Positions 1 to 5,160 of a stretch of DNA of 5,160 nt are shown here, piece by piece (positions within the stretch are counted from its first letter, which is position 1; every line of letters begins with the position of its first letter). The notes under the pieces are model-generated. The model saw only the letters and a list, made by a program, of their open reading frames with translations. It made no database searches and was not told the origin of the DNA. Both the position numbers and the translations under genes were made by a program. This stretch comes from an uncultured Erysipelotrichaceae bacterium (GTDB lineage Bacteria; Bacillota_I; Bacilli_A; Erysipelotrichales; Erysipelotrichaceae), in contig CAMOOA010000095.1 in the NCBI GenBank assembly GCA_946621045.1, positions 1 through 5,160 of the forward strand. Reading direction: 5' to 3'.

Positions 1-1
1 G

Positions 2-67
2 GCGCGTGCGTTAAAGACGCTGAAAGGCGGCACAAAGAAGAAGACTGCAGCCCCGGTTGAAGCATAA
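2..67 (+). CDS. rpmB: 50S ribosomal protein L28, C-terminal end (partial at left edge)
   Basis: This is the last 21 codons of a + strand gene that begins outside the window; the reading frame ends in TAA at 65-67. The peptide starts ARALKTLKGG and finishes with a Lys-rich then Ala/Pro tail (TKKKTAAPVEA). The 'ARALKTLK' stretch resembles the C-terminal 'VSARALK/VSARTLK' segment of bacterial L28, a small basic protein of the 50S subunit. The position supports the call: in Firmicutes rpmB lies convergent to thiN, as here, and an intrinsic terminator follows directly, as expected for a short ribosomal protein transcription unit. Only about a third of the protein is visible, so the identification rests on this short match plus synteny. 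Confidence 0.75.
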   Translation, partial: ARALKTLKGGTKKKTAAPVEA

Positions 68-78
68 ACGGTTTTCAG

Positions 79-110
79 AAAAGGAACTTCCGGCAGGACG
101 TTCTTTTTTT
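79..110 (+). terminator. Rho-independent terminator of rpmB
   Basis: A hairpin begins 12 to 17 bases after the rpmB stop. GAAC at 84-87 pairs with GTTC at 100-103, then there is a T/C mismatch, and TCC at 89-91 pairs with GGA at 96-98 around a GGCA tetraloop. Seven T follow at 104-110. The A-rich flank (79-82) can pair with part of the T run. On the minus strand the same hairpin is followed by CTTTTCTG, so it could also act as a weak backup terminator for the leftward operon. Confidence 0.8.
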
Positions 111-125
111 GTATTTCCCCTGTCC

Positions 126-155
126 AAATGAAAGGCACCGTCCGGTGCCCTTTTT
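126..155 (-). terminator. Terminator hairpin of the leftward rlmN-thiN operon, possibly bidirectional
   Basis: A perfect 6-bp stem, GGCACC at 134-139 with GGTGCC at 144-149, encloses a 4-base loop. Read on the minus strand it starts 9 bases after the thiN stop codon, is preceded by AAAAAG and followed by TTTCATTT, which suits an intrinsic terminator for the long leftward operon. Read on the + strand the hairpin is followed by CTTTTTC, so it could also stop transcription running through from rpmB. The T tract on the minus strand is interrupted, so efficiency is uncertain. Confidence 0.7.
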
Positions 156-157
156 CA

Positions 158-766
158 TCAGTCGTTGGTCTGCACGGTGAGGACGCTTCCCCGGTGCACA
201 AATATTTCACCGGTCTCTCCGATGATCTCGTTGGACAGTCCGTAAAGATCCCGCTCGGTGAAGACCCGGTGGTCAAGTTCATATTTGAAGCCGTTCAGGC
301 TGATCTCACATTCATTTTCCGCAAACAGCGACAGATACTGATATCCGTTTTTGCTGATGCGGTGACCGCCTTCCCCGAGCGCCCGGGCATAGTTTTTATC
401 ATCAACCAGCACGACGCGGTCGGGATATTTCCAGCAGAGACGGATATTCACGATCTCATGATCAAGACGTCCTCCGGTAGCGCCGACAATATAAATCCTC
501 CGGTATCCGCGGCGGATCGCCTCATCGACGGCCGCTTCGCTGTCGCTGTTGTTCTTTACGGGATTCAGTGCAATCACCCCATCGCTGTAAAGTTCGATCA
601 GACCCTGTTCATTTTCCGATACCGAATCGAAATCGCCGATTGAAAATGCAATCCGGATCTTTTTGCGCGCCAGAACCAGCGCGCCTTTATCCGCGCCGAT
701 ATAATCCACATCTCTGAAATCCGGCAGATGATCCGCAAGTTTCAGAACCACCACACAGTCACGCAA
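158..766 (-). CDS. thiN: Thiamine pyrophosphokinase ThiN
   Basis: This 202-residue cytoplasmic enzyme transfers pyrophosphate from ATP to thiamine, giving thiamine pyrophosphate. The length is close to the family norm. Family motifs appear in order: GADKGA (24-29), the acidic SIGDFDS (42-48), a Lys-Asn-Asn-Ser-Asp-Ser-Glu version of the usual DxTDxE segment (71-77), and GATGGRLDH (95-103), the most diagnostic motif. The C-terminal part carries GLSNEIIGE, matching the end of the substrate-binding beta domain. The start is TTG: an in-frame TGA lies three codons upstream, so TTG is the first possible start, and it sits inside the end of rpe with an 8-base overlap. The nearest Shine-Dalgarno-like stretch, GAGAGG, is about 12 bases away and weak, so translation probably depends on ribosomes finishing rpe. 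It is the last gene of the operon and is followed by a hairpin terminator. Rpe and ThiN are metabolically related because transketolase needs this cofactor. Confidence 0.93.
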   Translation of the reverse strand: MRDCVVVLKLADHLPDFRDVDYIGADKGALVLARKKIRIAFSIGDFDSVSENEQGLIELYSDGVIALNPVKNNSDSEAAVDEAIRRGYRRIYIVGATGGRLDHEIVNIRLCWKYPDRVVLVDDKNYARALGEGGHRISKNGYQYLSLFAENECEISLNGFKYELDHRVFTERDLYGLSNEIIGETGEIFVHRGSVLTVQTND

Positions 767-1415
767 GACTCTTCACCGCCTCTCGAATATCCTGTCTGAA
801 TACATAGGAGCCCGCCACCAGTACATCCGCACCGGCGCTCCGCACCAGTTTCGCAGTTGTTTCATTGATGCCGCCGTCCACTTCGATATGGCTGTTCAGC
901 CCTGCTTCATCAAGCCAGCCGCGCAGGCTGCGGATCTTGTCCAGACTTTCCGGAATGAATTTCTGACCGCCGAAACCGGGCTCAACGGACATGACAAGAA
1001 ACAGATCAAAGAGATCCAGGTACGGTTTCAGCACCTCCGCCGGGGTATCGGGCTTGATTGAGATTCCGACCGATTTTCCCTGACTCCGGACGAGACCAGC
1101 AATCCTGCGAAGTTCCTCTTCGTCCTTTACTGCCTCATAATGAAATGTATAATTGTCCGCTCCTGCGGAAAGAAACTTCTCCGCAAAAAACAGCGGACGG
1201 TCGATCATCACATGCACGTCGAGAAACAGGCCGGACGCTTTCCGGAACCCTTTCAGAATATCAGGCCCGAATGTCAGGTTCGGAACGAAATGTCCGTCCA
1301 TGACATCAAAATGAAGCCATTCCGCATCACTCTGTTCGATCTCTGCAAGCTGTTCCGCCATCCGGCTGTAATCCATCGAAAGAACCGAAGGCGCAACAAT
1401 CACTTTACGTTCCAT
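759..1415 (-). CDS. rpe: Ribulose-phosphate 3-epimerase
   Basis: This 218-residue TIM-barrel enzyme interconverts D-ribulose 5-phosphate and D-xylulose 5-phosphate in the pentose phosphate pathway. Length and motifs are typical: APSVLSMDY (8-16), HFDVMDGHFVPNLTFGP (35-51), LDVHVM (65-70), MSVEPGFGGQKFIP from about 142, EVDGGIN (178-184) and the phosphate-binding VAGSYVF (200-206). The expected metal ligands and catalytic acids are visible as His35, Asp37, His68 and Asp180. The ATG start shares one base with the rsgA TAA stop, giving TAATG. It is preceded by AAAGGAG (1424-1430) at 8 bases, a strong ribosome binding site located inside rsgA. Its end overlaps thiN by 8 bases. The only small departure is SMDY where many family members have SADF, which is not expected to matter. 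Confidence 0.96.
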   Translation of the reverse strand: MERKVIVAPSVLSMDYSRMAEQLAEIEQSDAEWLHFDVMDGHFVPNLTFGPDILKGFRKASGLFLDVHVMIDRPLFFAEKFLSAGADNYTFHYEAVKDEEELRRIAGLVRSQGKSVGISIKPDTPAEVLKPYLDLFDLFLVMSVEPGFGGQKFIPESLDKIRSLRGWLDEAGLNSHIEVDGGINETTAKLVRSAGADVLVAGSYVFRQDIREAVKSLA

Positions 1416-2275
1416 TACCAGCTCTCCTTTCGGCTTCGGATAATTTTGAGCATATCCAGATAACTGCTGTAGCGGGTCCGGCTGATCCGCCCTTCTTCCA
1501 CCGCATGTTTCACTGCACAGTCAGGTTCATTTTCATGCACGCAGTCATTGAACCGGCATAAGCCGATATACGGCGCAAAATCCGGGACCGCATCATCGAG
1601 ATCCTCCGCCTGCATATGAGAAAAATCAAGCGATGAAAATCCCGGTGTATCCGCCACAAGACCGCCGGCAACTTCATGCAGTTCGGAATGTCTCGTCGTA
1701 TGTTTTCCGCGCCCGAGCGCTTTTGATATCTCCTGCGTCTCAAGCCGGAATTCCGGATTGATCTCATTCAGCAGCGTGCTTTTTCCCGCACCGCTCTGTC
1801 CCGTCAGAACCGTGATCCTGTCCCGGAACACCTCGGCGACTTCCGGATTCAGAGAATCTTTTGCGGTCCGCAGCACTTTCATCGGGCCACGCTCATATTC
1901 CGCAATCAGTTCAGACGTTTCCGCCGGAATCCCAAGATCGCATTTTGTAATACAGAGGAGCGGCGTGATTCCCGCGTGGGTGATCAGGACGGAAAGCCGG
2001 TCAATCAGAGCCGGCGAAAAATCCGGATCCTTGACCGACATCACGATCAGTGCCTGGTCAACATTGGCGCAGGCCGGCCGGATCAGACAGTTCCGGCGCG
2101 GATAGATCTTCTGAATGCCCCATGTGCCGTGAAGCGGTTCCGCATCCACGAGATCGCCGACAACCGGCGATTCATTTTTCCTCAGTTTGCCCATCGCGAC
2201 TGCATTCACGCGCGAGCCGTCTTCCAGCAGCAGCGTATAATCCTTGGAAAGAATCCGTACAATGCGTGCGTTCAT
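1415..2275 (-). CDS. rsgA: Small ribosomal subunit biogenesis GTPase RsgA (YjeQ/CpgA)
   Basis: This is a circularly permuted GTPase that acts late in 30S subunit maturation. In the 286-residue version the order is: an N-terminal OB-fold (about 1-65), then the GTPase motifs in permuted order, G4 TKCD (110-113), G1 GQSGAGKS (159-166), the switch stretch GRGKHTTRH (188-196) and G3 DTPG (209-212). A C-terminal zinc module follows with Cys240, Cys245, His247 and Cys253 in the family spacing C-X4-C-X-H-X5-C. Thr instead of Asn in G4 is also seen in Firmicute relatives. Start choice: an ATG four codons earlier (2287) has no ribosome binding site, whereas the ATG at 2275 has GGAG six bases upstream and gives the N-terminus MNARIVRILS, resembling relatives that begin MxGKIIKAL. 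It follows prkC by 18 bases and shares one base with rpe. B. subtilis CpgA is reported to be phosphorylated by PrkC, which fits this neighbourhood. Confidence 0.95.
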   Translation of the reverse strand: MNARIVRILSKDYTLLLEDGSRVNAVAMGKLRKNESPVVGDLVDAEPLHGTWGIQKIYPRRNCLIRPACANVDQALIVMSVKDPDFSPALIDRLSVLITHAGITPLLCITKCDLGIPAETSELIAEYERGPMKVLRTAKDSLNPEVAEVFRDRITVLTGQSGAGKSTLLNEINPEFRLETQEISKALGRGKHTTRHSELHEVAGGLVADTPGFSSLDFSHMQAEDLDDAVPDFAPYIGLCRFNDCVHENEPDCAVKHAVEEGRISRTRYSSYLDMLKIIRSRKESW

Positions 2276-2281
2276 CGTGTA

Positions 2282-2285
2282 CTCC
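2282..2285 (-). promoter_or_regulatory. Ribosome binding site that sets the rsgA start
   Basis: On the minus strand, GGAG at 2285-2282 is followed by a 6-base spacer and ATG at 2275. The G of GGAG is the last base of the alternative upstream ATG (2287-2285), so the upstream ATG overlaps the binding site and cannot use it. This favours the shorter protein. Confidence 0.7.
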
Positions 2286-2293
2286 ATGTGCGA

Positions 2294-4207
2294 TCAGTAG
2301 TAGTAAAGAACCACATAGTTGTCTTCCCGCTGTGTATATTCGCTTCCGGCGGCCGGATCCGAACGGATCACAACGCCGGTATTGAGATTGGCAATTTCCT
2401 CTTCACTGAGTCCGGTTGTATCAAGCGTTGAGGAGAATACCTCCACGCCCAGTGCCTCAAGCATCTTGGAAGCTTCCTCGACCGGCATTCCGTCGATTTC
2501 GTACGGAATGACCACGGTCGGGTAGCTGGCGTATACCAGCACGATTTCACTGACATTGTTCGGATTGAACATGGTCCCCGGTTCAAGAAGTTCCTGCCGG
2601 AGGATGCTGCCGGGCTCTGCGGTTTCATTTTCCTCTTCCTTTGTGGTGACCTTGAGGAAGTTGTATTCCGACAGTTCCTTGATGACCGCATTGATATTCT
2701 TGCCGCGGTAATCCGCGATCTGAATGCCGATTCCGGAAGATACGCTGACGCTGATGCGGCTTCCCTTTTCCACTTCGGTTCCGACCGCCGGATTGCAGGA
2801 AATGATCTGTCCCTTTTCCGTTGATTCCGTCAGTGTATACTCCACGTTCGATGTATCCAGTACAAGACTGTTGTCGGTGCAGAGTGCTTTCGCATCCGTC
2901 AGTGTCTTTCCGACAAGATCCGGAACTTCCACCATTCTTCCAGCAGCGGCAATGGCGCTGATCCGGTTGTATGCAAGTACCATCAGACTGACGCCGAGCA
3001 GAGAGATCAGCATGATCAGAAGGAACTTCACGCCCTTGCCTGTTTTGGAACCGCGTGCGACCGCCGGCCTGGAAACTCTTGTGCCGTCGGAGCGGCTGCG
3101 GTCAATCTTTTCCTTGTGGGCAACGACCCGTTCCTTGATCGGTGCAGGTGCCGGTGCAGTTTCCTGCTGAACCTGGGCGGCAGCCGTCACCTTCGGACGA
3201 AGATTTGTCCCTGTAAGGGAGTTCTTGCGCAGCGGCCGTTTCGGCACGAAATCACTGCGCTTCATATCTCTGGCAAGTTCGGGATCGACCTGCTGCATAC
3301 GGGAGCCTTTTTTCCGGCTTCCGTTGTCCTTGATGGTCTGTACAAGCCTTGTATTTTCATTGATGAGAAGCTTCGCTTCATTCCGGCGCTCCGGAAGCAG
3401 ACAGGTACGCAGGTCTTCGAGCATCTCGTTGCACGATGCATAACGCTTGTCCGGATCCTTTGCGGTGGCGCGGATCACGATATTTTCAACGGACTGCGGA
3501 ATCTGCGGATTGATACTGCGGACTTCCGGCATATCATTGTGCATGTGCATCAGGGCAACCTGCACCGCCTGATCCGCCTTGAACGGAACATCTCCGGTAA
3601 GCATTTCAAACAGACAGATACCGAGTGCATAGATATCCGACTGCGGGCTTGCGGACTGTCCCCTGGCAAGCTCCGGCGCAAGATAGTGCACCGAGCCCAT
3701 GACGTTGTTTGCCTGTGTCAGCTGCATTGATCCTTTCGCAAGGGCAATACCGAAATCGAGCATCTTGATGGATCCGTCGGATTTGACGATCACATTCTGC
3801 GGCTTGATATCACGGTGAATGATGCCTCTGCGGTGCGCTTCGGCAGTCGCGCCGGTGAGCTGGATCATAATGTCGATCGCTTCTTCGGTAAGCAGTGCTC
3901 CGCGCTGCTGAATCATCTTTTTCAGCGGCTTTCCGGAGACATACTCCATAACGATATAATGGTGTCCCTTGTATTCTCCGACATCATAGATCTCTACGAT
4001 GTTCGGATGTGAAAGCGCAGTCGCTGCCTGCGCTTCGCGTTCAAAACGGAGAACGGATACTGCATCCGTGCACAGTTCGCTGCGCAGAATCTTCACTGCG
4101 ACCTGGCGGTTCAGAATCTGATCGACCGCAAGGAAAACATCCGCCATTCCGCCCTGGCCGATATGCTGGAAAACCTCGTAACGGTTTGCGATGAGATTAT
4201 TGCTCAT
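2294..4207 (-). CDS. prkC: Membrane Ser/Thr protein kinase with PASTA repeats (PrkC/StkP/PknB family)
   Basis: This 637-residue sensor kinase phosphorylates proteins on Ser/Thr and monitors the cell wall. The cytoplasmic Hanks kinase domain (about 10-270) shows the Gly loop GQGGMADV (17-24), Lys39, Glu58, the catalytic loop HRDIKPQN (131-138), DFG (151-153) and GSVHYLAPE (171-179). A basic, Pro/Ala-containing linker of about 120 residues (270-392) leads to a single membrane helix (about 394-412). Outside the cell lie three PASTA-like units (about 425-491, 493-560 and 562-637). The first, with VEVPDLVGKTLTDAKAL, is canonical; the second and third are divergent. There is no signal peptide, as usual for this type II topology. 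The start at 4207 has AAGGAG nine bases upstream; the reading frame extends to 4255, but the added 16 residues fall within stp and lack a suitable binding site. It overlaps stp, its presumed phosphatase, by 11 bases. The protein ends in three tyrosines. Confidence 0.95.
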   Translation of the reverse strand: MSNNLIANRYEVFQHIGQGGMADVFLAVDQILNRQVAVKILRSELCTDAVSVLRFEREAQAATALSHPNIVEIYDVGEYKGHHYIVMEYVSGKPLKKMIQQRGALLTEEAIDIMIQLTGATAEAHRRGIIHRDIKPQNVIVKSDGSIKMLDFGIALAKGSMQLTQANNVMGSVHYLAPELARGQSASPQSDIYALGICLFEMLTGDVPFKADQAVQVALMHMHNDMPEVRSINPQIPQSVENIVIRATAKDPDKRYASCNEMLEDLRTCLLPERRNEAKLLINENTRLVQTIKDNGSRKKGSRMQQVDPELARDMKRSDFVPKRPLRKNSLTGTNLRPKVTAAAQVQQETAPAPAPIKERVVAHKEKIDRSRSDGTRVSRPAVARGSKTGKGVKFLLIMLISLLGVSLMVLAYNRISAIAAAGRMVEVPDLVGKTLTDAKALCTDNSLVLDTSNVEYTLTESTEKGQIISCNPAVGTEVEKGSRISVSVSSGIGIQIADYRGKNINAVIKELSEYNFLKVTTKEEENETAEPGSILRQELLEPGTMFNPNNVSEIVLVYASYPTVVIPYEIDGMPVEEASKMLEALGVEVFSSTLDTTGLSEEEIANLNTGVVIRSDPAAGSEYTQREDNYVVLYYY

Positions 4208-4952
4208 AACGCTCATCTCCTTCCATATCGATGAGGATCGCGGTGATGTTGTCATATCCTCCTGCGTTCATTGCTTCACTGTACAGACGGCGGACCCGGA
4301 TTGCCGGATCGATTTCCCGGTTCAGAACGATTCCCTTGATAATTTTCTCATCCACATAACCATGCAGGCCGTCGGAACAGACAAGATATCCGTCTGCCCT
4401 GCGGTCCATGCGTTCAAGATCAAACCGCGCCTTTTCCCATACGCCGAGCGCATTGGTAAGAACATTCTTGCGCGGATAATTCCTTGCTTCCTCTTCGGTC
4501 AGCTCCCCGTGCCTCAGCATGTCATTCACCAGGGTATGGTCGACCGTAAGCAGTTCAAACGATCCGTCCGGATAATAGCCGTAGGTGCGGCTGTCGCCGA
4601 CATTCACAACGAAAATACCGACCGAGGTGATCATTACGCCGGTCAGCGTGGTTCCCATTCCCTTCAGTTCTTCCGTACGTCGGCCCATCCGGTAGATTTC
4701 CTCATTCGCGGCAGGAATCTCAAGACCGAGCCAGCGCCGCAGCTGCACTTCATCCGCAAATCCTTCGTTCTGTGAGAATGCCATGGAGAAATGCGTAACC
4801 GCAAGCCGGCTGGCGATATCGCCGCCTTTTCCGCCGCCGATTCCGTCGCAGACAACCGCAAAAACATCACCCGCCCGGTTGGAAGCGATGATGTAGCTGT
4901 CCTGATTTGATTTCCGCAGTTTTCCGCGATCCGTCAGACCAAAATACTTCAT
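4197..4952 (-). CDS. stp: PP2C-family Ser/Thr protein phosphatase (Stp/PrpC)
   Basis: This 251-residue cytoplasmic, metal-dependent (PPM) phosphatase most likely dephosphorylates PrkC and its substrates. PP2C motifs in order: [12 protein letters not shown] (7-18), [14 protein letters not shown] (35-48) with metal ligand Asp36, GMGTTLTG (about 98-105), [24 protein letters not shown] (192-200, ligand Asp194) and [10 protein letters not shown] (231-240, ligand Asp234). Length is normal for the single-domain bacterial form. No membrane segment or extra domain is visible. The second motif departs from the usual DGMGGHxxGE: Gly replaces His and Asp45 replaces Glu, with length unchanged. ATG 4952 is preceded by AAAGGA (4960-4965) at seven bases and overlaps the rlmN stop by four bases (ATGA). 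The 3' end overlaps prkC by 11 bases, so kinase and phosphatase are probably made in fixed proportion. Confidence 0.95.
   Translation of the reverse strand: MKYFGLTDRGKLRKSNQDSYIIASNRAGDVFAVVCDGIGGGKGGDIASRLAVTHFSMAFSQNEGFADEVQLRRWLGLEIPAANEEIYRMGRRTEELKGMGTTLTGVMITSVGIFVVNVGDSRTYGYYPDGSFELLTVDHTLVNDMLRHGELTEEEARNYPRKNVLTNALGVWEKARFDLERMDRRADGYLVCSDGLHGYVDEKIIKGIVLNREIDPAIRVRRLYSEAMNAGGYDNITAILIDMEGDERYEQ
4217..4222 (-). promoter_or_regulatory. Ribosome binding site that sets the prkC start
   Basis: AAGGAG on the minus strand, within the 3' end of stp, lies nine bases before ATG 4207. An in-frame ATG at 4216 directly abuts the motif, leaving no spacer, and is therefore unlikely to be used. 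Confidence 0.75.
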
Positions 4953-5160
4953 TGACGGTTCCTTTCATGACGTGCTCTGAGCTGTCCGCACGCCGCATCA
5001 ATATCATCGCCGTGTTTGCTGCGGAGGGTCGCCTTCACTCCATTCTTCATGATGACGTCATAAAAGCGGAGCGCAGCGCGTTCATCGGTTGTTTTAAACC
5101 CGTTTTCATCCACTTCGTTGTACGGAATGAGATTTACATATGCATTCATGCCGCGGATCA
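4949..5160 (-). CDS. rlmN: Dual-specificity RNA methyltransferase RlmN, C-terminal part (partial at right edge)
   Basis: The minus-strand frame enters open from the right edge and ends at TGA (4949-4951); about 70 codons are visible. RlmN is a radical SAM enzyme that methylates C2 of adenosine 2503 in 23S rRNA and of A37 in some tRNAs. The visible part carries [12 protein letters not shown] and [13 protein letters not shown], which are C-terminal signatures of the family. The Cys of AACGQL (codon at 4988-4990) corresponds to the cysteine that is transiently methylated in catalysis (Cys355 in E. coli). The radical SAM CxxxCxxC cluster would lie upstream, outside the window. The Met codon at 5147-5149 is internal (preceded by Ile-Arg-Gly) and is not the start. 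Cfr, a related resistance enzyme, is a possible alternative, but housekeeping RlmN fits the operon context much better. Confidence 0.93.
   Translation of the reverse strand, partial: IRGMNAYVNLIPYNEVDENGFKTTDERAALRFYDVIMKNGVKATLRSKHGDDIDAACGQLRARHERNRQ

Noticed and set aside
128..643. A 171-codon + strand open frame antisense to thiN
   Set aside because: It starts within the terminator hairpin and is opposite conserved ThiN motifs; no evidence of its own coding.
2276..2293. Possible internal promoter or regulatory element between prkC and rsgA
   Set aside because: Only 18 bases separate the genes and they contain just the rsgA ribosome binding site; no -10/-35 pair or structure is evident.
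2297..2309. Short AGTAGTAGTA triplet repeat at the prkC 3' end
   Set aside because: It encodes the Tyr-Tyr-Tyr C-terminus and is too short to count as a DNA repeat element.
3116..3730. A 204-codon open frame on the + strand, antisense to prkC
   Set aside because: It lies entirely opposite the conserved kinase domain and linker, has no recognisable motif or good ribosome binding site, and is explained by codon bias of prkC.
4208..4255. N-terminal extension of PrkC by 16 residues
   Set aside because: The added residues are out-of-frame stp sequence, are not kinase-like, and the good ribosome binding site points to ATG 4207.
4191..4775. A 194-codon + strand open frame antisense to stp
   Set aside because: Shadow of the PP2C gene; the translated product has no domain features and stp motifs on the other strand are unambiguous.
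1..5160. Mobile elements, CRISPR arrays, tRNA/rRNA genes, riboswitches, defence or other novel systems
   Set aside because: Both strands were read; the window is filled by conserved housekeeping genes with no inverted repeats of transposons, repeat-spacer pattern or foreign base composition visible.

Overview
The window looks like ordinary core chromosome of a Firmicute (Bacillota). The evidence is the gene order rlmN - stp - prkC - rsgA - rpe - thiN running leftward, meeting rpmB (ribosomal protein L28) head-on at the left edge. The same neighbourhood is known from Bacillus subtilis (rlmN, prpC, prkC, cpgA/rsgA, rpe, thiN, spoVM, rpmB). Base composition is moderately GC-rich by eye. That, and the general look of RsgA and ThiN, would suit a GC-richer Erysipelotrichia-like or clostridial lineage, but this placement is a guess. 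No spoVM-like small gene is seen between thiN and rpmB.

Layout from left to right: the last 21 codons of rpmB on the + strand (2-67), its terminator (79-110), a second hairpin that ends the leftward operon (about 126-155), then on the minus strand thiN (158-766), rpe (759-1415), rsgA (1415-2275), prkC (2294-4207), stp (4197-4952) and the 3' end of rlmN (4949 to the right edge). Every junction in the leftward block overlaps by 1 to 11 bases or leaves 18 bases or fewer, so there is no room for internal promoters between genes. The block reads as one translationally coupled operon whose promoter lies outside the window. There is no gene-free stretch over 300 bases. The only intergenic DNA of note is the 90-base convergent region at 68-157.

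Together the genes combine ribosome maturation and function (RlmN methylates 23S rRNA and tRNA, RsgA is a 30S-assembly GTPase, L28 is a 50S protein), a Ser/Thr phosphorylation switch (PASTA kinase PrkC and its PP2C phosphatase Stp), and two small metabolic enzymes (Rpe of the pentose phosphate pathway, ThiN making thiamine pyrophosphate, the cofactor of transketolase in that pathway). In B. subtilis, RsgA/CpgA is a reported PrkC substrate, so kinase, phosphatase and target may be co-expressed here.

I found no mobile element, CRISPR array, riboswitch, RNA gene or new system. The points worth a second look are modest: start-site corrections for prkC and rsgA, a TTG start for thiN, an unusual PASTA region and a sparse activation loop in PrkC, an altered metal-site motif in Stp, and a double hairpin between the convergent genes.
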